The notes under the pieces were generated by a model. That model searched no databases. It was not told the DNA's origin and saw only the letters and a list, made by a program, of their open reading frames with translations. A DNA stretch of 64,000 nt from Anthracocystis setariae (taxonomy: Eukaryota; Basidiomycota; Ustilaginomycetes; Ustilaginales; Ustilaginaceae). Positions 21,228 to 29,979 of this stretch are shown here, piece after piece (positions within the stretch are counted from its first letter, which is position 1; each line of letters starts with the position of its first letter). The translations under genes were made by a program, and so were the position numbers. Location: positions 248,001-312,000 of the forward strand of contig CAKMXJ010000018.1 of the NCBI GenBank assembly GCA_928724745.1, given 5' to 3'.

Positions 21228-23270
21228 ATGTCAGCCAACATTTTCCGAGAGAGCTACGCCTCTGAAGGCCCGAGCCGCATCGACGATCCGCAGACTTCCT
21301 CAAACTCGCGACCAAAGAAGCATGCCAGCTTCATGAACCTCCCTGGTGGCGCCAACGCCATTTTCGCCTTCGTCCTCTCGCTCTTCGCATACACCCTTCA
21401 AACCGAATTCGCACAATACGTCCAACAGGCGCTCAACTATCGCAAACCTTTTCTTTCGCTTTACATCGGCCACTCGATGTTTTTCGTCCTGTTTCCGATG
21501 CACCTATACTTCCTAAGAATTAGGACAGGACGACCGGTGTCGCATTGGCTGCACCTGATTGCCTTGAACTTGAGGTGGCAGTTGGATACCCCGGCGAGCA
21601 GGTTGCCAGATCCGCATGCAGATGCCGTCAGAAAGCGATTGAGCCGGGCTTCAGGGAGGAGAACGGAAGAAGGAGGAGAAGGACAAAGCGGAGGCGAAAT
21701 GGAGGCTGGAACGAGGAGGAAGGAGAGCTTCTTGGAGCAAAAGTTCGGCTTCAACGTTCTGAGGCTGGCAGGCTTGTTTGTCGTGCTCACCATTGGCATC
21801 ACGCTTCCGGCATTGAGTTGGTACTGCGCGGTTCCGATGACGAGCATGGCCGATATCACAGCGATCTACAACACTTTTTCGGTGTGGGCGTTGGTCTTCT
21901 CGGTTTGGTTCCTAGGCGAGAAGTGGCAGAAGAGAAAGGTGTTCTCGGTGCTGCTCGCTTGCTTTGGTGTCATCATCGTAGCCTACGGTGGTGCGGATCA
22001 CAGGAAGAAGCCAAAACCAATCGATCCAGTGCATGGAAAACCCGACGATCCAGCGCAGCAGATGATCCGCCGTGCGGTGTTCAGCCTGTTGCAAAGAAGG
22101 CAAGAGGAGATGGATCCCCCGGTTAGCAGCGCTCACAACCCCGTCCTAGGAGACTTGCTCGCATTCATCGGTGCCGTCACAATGGCTGCTTACGAGATGG
22201 CATTCAAACTCATCGGCACCCTTCCAGATGAGGCGAAGCAGGCGGAAATGTATTCAGCCGTACCAGGTGGTCGCAATCGTCGATCCCGCAGCTACATTCG
22301 ATACGCAGAAGATGAAGATCACGACCGCCATGGTCGACGCGAGACAGAGGGCCTGCTGGGCGCGTCGCAGTCGCACGGAGACGAGGCGAACGGAGATAAC
22401 GGAGATCCTCGTGCTGACGGCGCTGAGCTAAATCATCACGTTCTTGGAGACGAAGATGACGGAGAGGATCTTGCCAAGAAATCCGAGCGGGCAGGTGCCA
22501 AGGTGTCTACCAATCCAGTGCTCATGGTCATTGACCAGGAACGTGCCGACTACCAGAGCATCACCCCTCCACCCGAACGATGCAGCTCCATGGAGGAAGG
22601 CGAAGGAGCTAAAGCGGCTAATCAGGTGCGTGTGCACGCCAAGCCCGTCGATCCGACCAAAGTGAGGGAAGACGATGAGGAATCGCAAGTCACCGAGTCC
22701 GAATTAGACGAAGAAGAAGAGCAACTCGTCCTTTCTGGCGCTACTAGGTTGCACAGGACACGCTCGCACCTCTCGACGTCGCATCTCGCGTCACAGTCTG
22801 CCGATGCTTCTCTGGACGATCCTGGGATTGCACGCCCAGGATCAAGCCGCAGGACCTCCTCATACAACAAACCGGGCCACGATCCAAACATTCCTCCACC
22901 GCTTCCCTTTGGATTGCACGCAAACATCATGACAGCCGGCATTGGTCTGACCACACTAGTCACGTTTTGGATTGGCCTTATCATCGCAGATAGCCTAGGG
23001 TGGGAACCGTTCGAGCTCCCACACAACGCACGAACCTATCTCAGCCTTTTTATGGTCGGGTTTTGTGGCATCTTCTTCAACGCAGCCTTCATGATTCTGC
23101 TCTCGCTTTGGGGACCCGTGCTGGCGTCGGTCAGCTGTCTGATGACGACGATCTTAGTCCAGATTGCGGATGTGATCTTGGGTCACAAGCTCAAGTGGAT
23201 CAGTGTGGTGGGGTGTACGTTCATCGGTGCGGGCTTTGCGGTGCTGGTGGGCGGCGACGATATTCACTAA
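21228..23270 (+). CDS. DMT-superfamily membrane transporter, SLC35F5/YML018C-like
   Basis: A 680-residue multi-pass protein. The segments LPGGANAIFAFVLSLFAYTLQTEFAQYVQ, LSLYIGHSMFFVLFPMHLYFL, YNTFSVWALVFSVWFLGEKW, GDLLAFIGAVTMAAYEMAFKLIGTLP and the C-terminal run of four helices (about 565-680, ending GCTFIGAGFAVLVGGDD) follow the SLC35F/EamA plan of about ten helices. Closest recalled fungal relatives are the vacuolar-type YML018C/THI74 proteins; substrate unknown. Two hydrophilic insertions break the fold: about 121-171 (Arg/Glu/Gly-rich) and a long acidic loop about 338-555 between the sixth and seventh helices. ATG 21228 is the first in frame. The gene lies in tandem with the GH128 gene, 0.9 kb downstream. 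Confidence 0.8.
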   Translation: MSANIFRESYASEGPSRIDDPQTSSNSRPKKHASFMNLPGGANAIFAFVLSLFAYTLQTEFAQYVQQALNYRKPFLSLYIGHSMFFVLFPMHLYFLRIRTGRPVSHWLHLIALNLRWQLDTPASRLPDPHADAVRKRLSRASGRRTEEGGEGQSGGEMEAGTRRKESFLEQKFGFNVLRLAGLFVVLTIGITLPALSWYCAVPMTSMADITAIYNTFSVWALVFSVWFLGEKWQKRKVFSVLLACFGVIIVAYGGADHRKKPKPIDPVHGKPDDPAQQMIRRAVFSLLQRRQEEMDPPVSSAHNPVLGDLLAFIGAVTMAAYEMAFKLIGTLPDEAKQAEMYSAVPGGRNRRSRSYIRYAEDEDHDRHGRRETEGLLGASQSHGDEANGDNGDPRADGAELNHHVLGDEDDGEDLAKKSERAGAKVSTNPVLMVIDQERADYQSITPPPERCSSMEEGEGAKAANQVRVHAKPVDPTKVREDDEESQVTESELDEEEEQLVLSGATRLHRTRSHLSTSHLASQSADASLDDPGIARPGSSRRTSSYNKPGHDPNIPPPLPFGLHANIMTAGIGLTTLVTFWIGLIIADSLGWEPFELPHNARTYLSLFMVGFCGIFFNAAFMILLSLWGPVLASVSCLMTTILVQIADVILGHKLKWISVVGCTFIGAGFAVLVGGDDIH

Positions 23271-24167
23271 GGAACGCTCGGATCCTGATCGGCAATCATA
23301 CTTGTATCTGAAGCGCGCTATGGCCCTGCGTGTGTGTTTGGAGCCGAGGCGGTCCATGCCTTTCCTGGTTCTTGTGCCGTTTCAGCGACTACTGATAGCT
23401 TTCTAATGCTTGCAGTGAGAGAGGCGCACAAAGGCTTTGTTGTGCATGTCTGCACATGTGAAACAAAACCCATGCCGGTGGTCGGGCCCACCCAAATTCA
23501 CGTTGAAACGACGCGACATCGCCTAGCATCGCAATCGCACTCTTTGTCGACGCGAGCTAAGACGGTTTTCTATGTTCTTGGAAACTCGTCTAGCTCCGAG
23601 GATATGAGGCGTTTGTCCCCTAATACATACTGTACATATGGTCGCTTTGGGTTCTGGGCTAGATCGCTTTCCGATGGCTTGGCAGCGGTGGGGCTTCCAA
23701 AGTAGATTGTGCGTGAGAATGCGACAAAGATGCCTGCATTTGGGTTGACAACAGCCCACTGCTTGATCAGAAGACAAAGATGATTCGAGTTCCAACCGAA
23801 TATGCACAACATCCGCAAAGCTTGCTCTGGAATGGTTCTGGCTTCATCTCGAAAGCAGCGTATGCAGTGGGCCCTTTATGCGTTGGACTTCTCGATTACT
23901 TTGCTACCGCACTGGGCAAGACGTGGATGGTGATGTCCGCGATGCGCAGAACCCCTAACCACTTAATGTCGTCCCCCTCCCACCCGTATGTACATATAAT
24001 AAAGCAGTATCGTTCTGCCCTCCCTCCATCAACCTCCTTCCATCGTCTCGCCCTTCCTATTTTCCCCGTCTCATAAGGAACTTGCTCCTCCCTCCACTGC
24101 GGTCTTTGCTGAGCAAAGACACTCTCCCCCCACCACCACAACCTATTTCCTGCTTTATATTGTCGCT
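23271..24167. promoter_or_regulatory. Intergenic region with GH128 promoter
   Basis: Contains the transporter's 3' UTR on the left and the GH128 promoter on the right. A TATA-like ATATAATAAAG lies at about 23995-24005, some 165 bases before the ATG, followed by a C/T-rich leader. No coding region seen. Confidence 0.45.
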
Positions 24168-25376
24168 ATGAAGCTCGTAGCGTTTGCGTGGCTCGTCACC
24201 ATCGCGCTGGCCGCGCTGGCCGAAGCCAAGCACCACAAGCACCACCATCACCACCAAAACAAATCGCAAGGTGACTCCATCGAAGTGCGCAACGGCGCCC
24301 ATCACCAGATGGGCATACCCTGGGGCTGCGACCCCTCTTGCATCCGAGGACTCCAATCCACCGGCCAAACCGATCTCCGATTCTACCACCACTGGCAAGA
24401 CAATTCAGTGCCCGAGCTGGACAACCTTGGCTTCGACTACGTCCCCACCTTCTGGGGACCGACCAAGTGGGACAAATGGAACGCGGTCAAAGAAGAGCTC
24501 TACCGACGTCCATTGCCCAAGTACATGCTCGCATTTAACGAGCCGGATGTTCAGGGCCAGAGCGACATCGGCCCCCAGGCAGCTGCCAAGCTGTGGATGC
24601 AGGAGATGAAGCCGTGGGCGGACAAGGGCGTCAAGGTCGGCAGTCCTCAGATCTGCTGGAACATGCAGTGGCTCGAACAATTTATGAACGAATGCAAGAA
24701 CCTCGGTTGCAACCTGAGCTTCATTGCTCTGCACTGGTACGGCAGTTGGCGCGACTTTGACAAGTTCACCAAGTGGATCTCGAGTGTCCACGATGCGTTC
24801 GGTCTTCCCATTTGGGTGACGGAGTACGGCTGCACGCAAGCATCCGGTGGATCGCAGCAGGATATCAAGAACTTCCACATCAGGGCAGTACAATGGATGC
24901 GCCAACAGGGCTATGTCCAACGCTCGGCGTGGCTTGGTGGATTCCCGGTCAATGACAAGCCTGACCCGTACCCTTCCAGCTTGAACTCGTACTTCAACGA
25001 TGACGGTTCGGCTCGAGACTTGCTCTGGTGGGCATCGAAAAGTGCAGGTGGATCGCTGATGAGCATGCCCGGTATCATGAAGCGTGAAGTCACCGAGAAG
25101 CCCAAGGATATCCACGACCAGCCCATCAAGAAGCCAAAACACCAGCAGTACGACGAGGAACACTGCGACTACAAGTGCCAGCTGCGAGAGGCCTCGATCG
25201 AGAAACACCACCGCAAAAAGAAGGGCATCGTCCAGGTGGATGATAAGCACGTTTGCATCGAGACTCCGTCCAAACTCGACCGCGACGAGCGCAAGAAGCT
25301 TTCAACATGCCTCAAAGAGTCTGGCCTACTCAAGAAGGATAACGAGGCTGCCAAGTTGACAGAGCAAAAGGCTTGA
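24168..25376 (+). CDS. Secreted GH128-family glucanase with His-rich N-terminus
   Basis: A 402-residue secreted protein. A signal peptide (residues 1-20, hydrophobic VAFAWLVTIALAALA) is followed directly by a His-rich tract (22-29). The catalytic core about 45-290 matches the fungal glycosyl-hydrolase catalytic-core family GH128 (Asl1-like, beta-1,3-glucan active): GIPWGCDPS, FVPTFWGP-like YVPTFWGPTKW, AFNEPD with E125 as likely acid/base, ALHWYG, and WVTEYG with E219 as likely nucleophile. Beyond the core lies an unusual ~110-residue Lys/His-rich extension with four cysteines (HCDYKC, HVCIE, STCLKES). Such enzymes remodel the fungus's own beta-glucan wall. The 3' end converges on the SLX4-like gene (175 bases). 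Confidence 0.87.
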   Translation: MKLVAFAWLVTIALAALAEAKHHKHHHHHQNKSQGDSIEVRNGAHHQMGIPWGCDPSCIRGLQSTGQTDLRFYHHWQDNSVPELDNLGFDYVPTFWGPTKWDKWNAVKEELYRRPLPKYMLAFNEPDVQGQSDIGPQAAAKLWMQEMKPWADKGVKVGSPQICWNMQWLEQFMNECKNLGCNLSFIALHWYGSWRDFDKFTKWISSVHDAFGLPIWVTEYGCTQASGGSQQDIKNFHIRAVQWMRQQGYVQRSAWLGGFPVNDKPDPYPSSLNSYFNDDGSARDLLWWASKSAGGSLMSMPGIMKREVTEKPKDIHDQPIKKPKHQQYDEEHCDYKCQLREASIEKHHRKKKGIVQVDDKHVCIETPSKLDRDERKKLSTCLKESGLLKKDNEAAKLTEQKA

Positions 25377-25551
25377 TCGCCACAGTCTCGCCAGACATGT
25401 GGGTCTACGGTGTCGTGGTTTCTTTCGGTGGTTCCGTCTTTGTGTCTTTGATAATTCGAGCCCCGCTCGATGCGGTCGACGTTCTCTTTTGGTGGTCCTG
25501 TCCAATTTGATCTAGTTTGTTCGTCGTTGTTGTCCTCGAGAGTGTGTGGTT

Positions 25552-26463
25552 TCAATGTCGAGAACGTGGGCCGGTAAGCTCGTTGGTGTAGAAGCAGATA
25601 CACTGCCTATCGAGCCAGGTCCGCAATTCGTCCTTGCGTTTTTTCGTGTCCATACTGAGTGCATTCTGGGTGGCAATGCTGACGAACTCATCGAACGAGA
25701 TGGGTTCATACCGCAAGATACGTGCCCAGAGAGGAGCATCGGAGCGAACAGCGGCAGTCATAGTCTGCGCTAGCACGGGCGAAGGATCAACTGCGTCCTC
25801 GCCCACGTCAGCTTCAATGTCAGCCTGTCCCGCTGCTAGCGGAATGTCTGAAGAAGAAGAAGAAGAAGATAGGGCAGGGGAGTTGGATTTGGACCGTGAC
25901 CGTGACCGTGATTGTCGCAGGGAGCGTTTGCTGGGGGTAGAGACTTCGCCGTCGGTAGCCGAGAGTGCTTCGGCTTCGATCTGTGCGGTAAAGTCTCCAG
26001 CTTCTGCTTCTGCAAATATGACCGAACCTGAAGAAGTTAGGGAGGAAGAGTCGGAGCTGGCGTCCAAAACGTACGGATCGCTCTTCCTACCTCTTCCTTT
26101 CCCCTTGGCCTTTCGCTTTGATATTGGTGGGCTCCCGCCTTCTGCCTCCCATTCTGGAATGTCGAGGGTTAATGCCGGAGTACTAGCCACTTCTGCTTCG
26201 GCAGGCGCATCTGGCGGATCGTACACCGCTTTCGACTTGTTTAAAGCTTCGTAGACTGCTTTCAGCTGATCGATAAGCGTAGCTCGCTTGCGAGAGACTT
26301 TGAATCCATACCGCTTTACTTCGGCTTGCAGTTGGGCCGTCGTCCATTCCTCAAAGTAGGGTAAATGCGCAGTGGAGGTCGTGGATGGGCCGGCTACGGA
26401 ATCGGTGCAGTACGACCTTCTCGCCAGGTTTGCACCAGTCAGCCCTCTAGATGAACGCGCCAT
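25552..26463 (-). CDS. slx4: SLX4-like structure-specific endonuclease scaffold, short form
   Basis: About 303 residues from ATG 26463 (MARSSRGLTG). An in-frame ATG at 26571 would add 36 residues; I prefer 26463 because it has G at +4 and the extra residues look like translated leader. Two parts match fungal SLX4: a SAP-like helix-turn-helix near residues 33-66 (YFEEWTTAQLQAEVKRYGFK) and the C-terminal SLX1-binding domain at about 245-293 (ILRYEPISFDEFVSIATQNAL, RKDELRTWLDRQCICF). SLX4 activates the SLX1 nuclease on branched DNA. Between them is an acidic Ser-rich linker with an SRSRSRSKS run. Missing relative to larger SLX4s are the upstream zinc-finger, BTB and MUS81-type regions. Family assignment rests on the two short motifs. 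Confidence 0.6.
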   Translation of the reverse strand: MARSSRGLTGANLARRSYCTDSVAGPSTTSTAHLPYFEEWTTAQLQAEVKRYGFKVSRKRATLIDQLKAVYEALNKSKAVYDPPDAPAEAEVASTPALTLDIPEWEAEGGSPPISKRKAKGKGRGRKSDPYVLDASSDSSSLTSSGSVIFAEAEAGDFTAQIEAEALSATDGEVSTPSKRSLRQSRSRSRSKSNSPALSSSSSSSDIPLAAGQADIEADVGEDAVDPSPVLAQTMTAAVRSDAPLWARILRYEPISFDEFVSIATQNALSMDTKKRKDELRTWLDRQCICFYTNELTGPRSRH

Positions 26464-26892
26464 AGTGACCGAAGGATTCAAGAAGAGGAAAAGTGGATCT
26501 ATCCGAGCGATCTTTGGCTGCTGGCGAAGAGCCAGGTCGCAGCGGTAGATGAGGGGACCTGCTCTGATCATGCAGCCTGGTTCGAACCAACTCCTGCTCT
26601 CTTGCGGATTTCATGTATACAAAAGTTGCAGATCCAGCTGCATCTTCCGCTTGTCCCAACTCTAGGCCACAGTGACACAGTGAGTAGGTGAGGTGTGTGA
26701 GGCGAGGTGAGGTGAGGTGATGAGTTCCAGAAGGATGCAACAGGCATGGAATCTCGTCCTCCACTCGTCCAACTTCGGCGTCGAGAAAGGGCCGAATCCC
26801 GATGTCGTCAAGGTTGTAAGGGTCCAACGACACCTTGCATCTTGTCCTCCTTCTCCTCGCCACCATTGACAACTGTCTGTCTGTATCGAAGC
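26464..26892. promoter_or_regulatory. Shared divergent promoter, slx4 / Oca-like
   Basis: 429 bases between the chosen start codons (174 if both alternative upstream ATGs, 26571 and 26746, are used). It contains four GAGGT(G/GA) repeats near 26693-26719. No RNA gene; a palindromic TTCGAA at 26581 is not part of a tRNA. Confidence 0.4.
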
Positions 26893-27717
26893 ATGTCAGC
26901 CCATCTTGCTCCACCGAGCAACTCCAAATATACCTCGCTATCGACCTCCCCATCATCGCAGCATGCCCAGTCAGGTTCGTCCACTTCACATTCGCATTCA
27001 CACCATCTGCACCACACCATCCCGACAGCCTCTCTGGTTGAGCCACCAGCTTTATTCGCCTCGGTGGCCCCGCAAATCTACCGTTCCGCCACACCCGCCC
27101 CATCCAACCATTCCTTTCTACGCACGTTGCAATTGAAAACCATCCTCTCTCTCACTGCCGAGCTGCCGTCTCCTAGCCTGACGGCATTCTGCAAGAAGAA
27201 CGGTATCCGCTTCCTTCACTTCGGACTAAAACGTTGGGGAAGCCAAGACCTCCCTCTCCTCTCTACCACCAAACCTACGGATGACACTGAACTGCCCCTC
27301 GACCTCTCCTTCCTGCACTCGTTCAAACCACCCACATCCACCACATCGCCCACTCACTCCGCCTCCACCACTGCCTCCTCCACCCCTACCCTCACCGAGG
27401 AAATCGTCAAAGACTCGCTCGAGATCCTGCTCACCTCGACCCACCATCCCGTGCTCGTCACCGACACTTCGGGCATCCACGAAATCGGAGTCCTCCTCGG
27501 CTGCCTTCGAAAACTCCAGAGATGGAACTTCGCCACCATCCTTTTGGAATATAGACACTTTGCAGGCAACAGAGCCAGAGCCACCAACGAACGCTTCATC
27601 GAGATGTTCGATACAGACCTCATCACCTTCCCAGACTACGACGCTCTGCCGTTCTGGTTCAGGGAACAATGCACCGCTGACGACGACGAACTCGATCGCT
27701 CAGTGGCCCAATACTGA
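26893..27717 (+). CDS. Siw14/Oca-type atypical tyrosine phosphatase homologue, catalytically dead
   Basis: A 274-residue protein from ATG 26893; an in-frame ATG at 26746 would add 49 residues without conserved look. The family is clear: APQIYRSATP (59-68), LQLKTILSLTAELPSP (79-94), then GVLLGCLRKLQRWNFATILLEYRHFAGNRARATNERFIEMFD (199-240), as in yeast Siw14 and Oca1-6, which act in inositol pyrophosphate turnover and oxidant-induced arrest. The P-loop, HCxxGxxRTG in active members, aligns to T190-D-T-S-G-I-H-E-I-G199: the nucleophile Cys is D191 and the Arg is E197. The His-rich N-terminus and a Thr/Ser-rich loop (about 143-167) look disordered. Most like the non-catalytic Oca proteins. Ends 79 bases from the end of the convergent chromodomain gene. 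Confidence 0.75.
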   Translation: MSAHLAPPSNSKYTSLSTSPSSQHAQSGSSTSHSHSHHLHHTIPTASLVEPPALFASVAPQIYRSATPAPSNHSFLRTLQLKTILSLTAELPSPSLTAFCKKNGIRFLHFGLKRWGSQDLPLLSTTKPTDDTELPLDLSFLHSFKPPTSTTSPTHSASTTASSTPTLTEEIVKDSLEILLTSTHHPVLVTDTSGIHEIGVLLGCLRKLQRWNFATILLEYRHFAGNRARATNERFIEMFDTDLITFPDYDALPFWFREQCTADDDELDRSVAQY

Positions 27718-27796
27718 CCTCATCCACACTCACCGCTTCGATAGTGCTGCAATACATATACCCATTGACCATTGAATGCAAAGTGAGTATTGGCGG

Positions 27797-29629
27797 TCAG
27801 AAAGGCAGGGCCAGTGGGAGGTTGGCGAACGGCAATTGAGCGCCACTGCTAACTTGCTCACCACTCCAAGACATGAATGCGTCTTCTTCGCTGTTGCCCA
27901 ACAGTCTGGAAGCACTCATTTGCTTCAACTCATGCTTCTGCCTCTCCTCCTCATCGAGTATCTCCTCGATCGTCCCCTTAACCCTGCTTACCCACTTGAC
28001 GTACTCCTCCACCGCCTCCTTAGCGCCTCCACTCACCAACTCATCGTAATACTCCCACGTATCATCCTCCGGCCCGAAACCTTTCCACCTTACCAAACAC
28101 TTACTCTGCGTCGGCGTGATCGCGACGATGTGCGACACCTCGTACACCTCGTTGCTCCGATCGATTGGTGGCGGCCGTTCGTAACTGTCCGGCGGTCGTG
28201 GGATGAGCCATTTGGCTGGGAGTTCGCCTGTGACGCTGGTTCCTGTGGGGATGAACGTCTTCACCTTGTCTGTGCTGCTCGACGATGTCTTGGAACCGTT
28301 GGAACGAATGCGATCGAAATCCAACCCGTCGACTCCATCCTGATCATCTTCCTGCTTTACCCTCGGCACGATCGATACCGCCCGCGGCGTACTCACAGCT
28401 CCACCACGTCCTCGCCTCCCCCTTTTGCTTGGTCGACCTGCCGGCTTAGCCGGACTCGATAGCCGCTCTTTCGCACGACGATACTTGAACACTTCACATA
28501 GCGTGTGTTCAATGTCGACCACGTTGAGACCCGGCTTGCGAGCAGGACAGAGATGTGGGATGTCGGTGATGCCAAATCTGGCCCAGTACTGTTCCTGATT
28601 CGCCTGAATCCACCGCATCGCTTCTAGTTCGAAGCCCGAGACGTACTTGCCAAAGATGTCCACCAAACAAGCCTTGGACCCAGGTCCGCACGCTGCAAAC
28701 TCCTCCTCGCTAAAGTTGAAGTGTTCCGACAGGTTGAGATCAAGCAACAGTCTATCATGCAGATCAGAAGCAAAAGAAGATGGTCAGTGGATCCAACAAG
28801 ATCAGCTGAGCTGAAACCCATGTCGTGGGGGGCCAAGATATACTCACTGCATGGCCAAGAACGGCCCCAGACTGGGGAAAGTCGCCAAGAGCGAGTGTGC
28901 GTCGCGCATATGGTGTAGCCCCGCCAGCTTTTTCGGCAGCTCGGTGCGCATCATCAGCTGAACAAGTCTCAGTGTACTTTGGAACGGGTATTGAGTCCTA
29001 AACTCCCTCGGCGCTGGGATGAAGTAGGAGCTGCCATACACTGGGTTCCCTGCTGCAATGTGTGGCATGAGTACATTCTCATAGGCCGCAGGCGAGAAGG
29101 TCGTGAAAGACGGCGGACCACCCAGCGCTTCCCGAATGACTTCGTAGGTGCTTATACGCGCGAACGACCGGAATAGGAAAACACGGAAGCAGACTTCTTC
29201 CAGCTCTTGCGGGCCGTCTTGGACGACGCGGGTGAGCACATACTGAGTGGAGCGGTCGAGGACGCGGTAGACATTGGCAAACTTGGTGGAGGCGAGGATG
29301 GGGTCGGTGGTCCATTCCGATTGCGGAAGACCGGCTTTGCGAGCGAGGAAGACAGCATGACGATCGTGCGCGTAGTGGAAGAAGGTTCGGAAGACGTCTT
29401 CGTTGAGAGGGAGGTTGAGGTTGGGAAGGATGGTGACTTCACCTGGTCGGGCTTCCGAGTTGGAGGGTAAGGGTGTGGGTGAGCTAGACTCGTTAGTCGA
29501 TTCGTGGTCGAGCCGAGGCCGGGTTGCGTCGTTACCGTTGGGAAGCAAGGAAGAGGTGGCATTGAGTGAGGCTGAGTCTTGGTCGCGGTCGCGCTTGGTG
29601 CCACCAGCGGCCATCGTAGCGACGGACAT
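27797..29629 (-). CDS. Chromodomain/AT-hook protein with a 5-hmdU DNA kinase-type helical domain
   Basis: A 578-residue protein from exons 29629-28848 and 28751-27797; the 96-base intron has GTGAGT and GATAG ends, phase 2, and joins GPFLAM to QLLLDLNLSE. Residues ~78-355 match the all-helical domain that Pfam, as I recall, names HMUDK_hel, after phage 5-hydroxymethyl-dU DNA kinases of thymidine hypermodification: W106-TTDPIL, KFANVYR (116-122), LDRSTQY, LPSLGPFLAM-like FPSLGPFLAMQ, and A-C-GPGSKACL (281-290) before IFG. Next is an AT-hook, KPAGRPSKRGRRGRGG (363-378), then a chromodomain (463-515) keeping the methyl-lysine cage Y464, W483, F486. No Walker A or other kinase motif is visible. 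Probably nuclear and chromatin-bound; reaction unknown. It is convergent with the Oca-like gene and divergent from the GGQ fusion gene. Confidence 0.8.
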
Positions 29630-29979
29630 GGTTGGGAATGGGAATGGGAATCACGTGAGCGACAGCTTTAACGACGCTCGGGTTGAAATCCTTTGAGCTC
29701 GAAGAAGGGAGGGATCTATGGTGGGGAAGGTGGATGGGATGATGGGCGAGAGCAAGATTTGGACCGAAAAAGAAAGGAGAGAGCGTGATGCAGCCCGCGA
29801 AATGAAGCTCGAGCTTCGGTACAGTTCCTAGACCCTGAGAAGATGGCCAAAGCCACCTGAAATTTCAAGCCCTCAAGCCCAGTCCATCTGGGGCGCTTCT
29901 TTTCTCTTAAGACCCTCCTCATTGTCGTGTCGCGCTCAGCATTCCTTGCACCGTCGCCAGCGGCCGACTCGGTTCAGAG
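29630..29979. promoter_or_regulatory. Shared divergent promoter, chromodomain protein / GGQ fusion
   Basis: 350 bases between outward start codons. GGGAAT repeats lie at 29632-29650 next to the chromodomain gene start. No other motif recognised. Confidence 0.45.

Noticed and set aside
26576..26589. TTCGAA box resembling a tRNA T-loop
   Set aside because: The flanking bases do not pair as a T-stem and no A box or acceptor stem is present.
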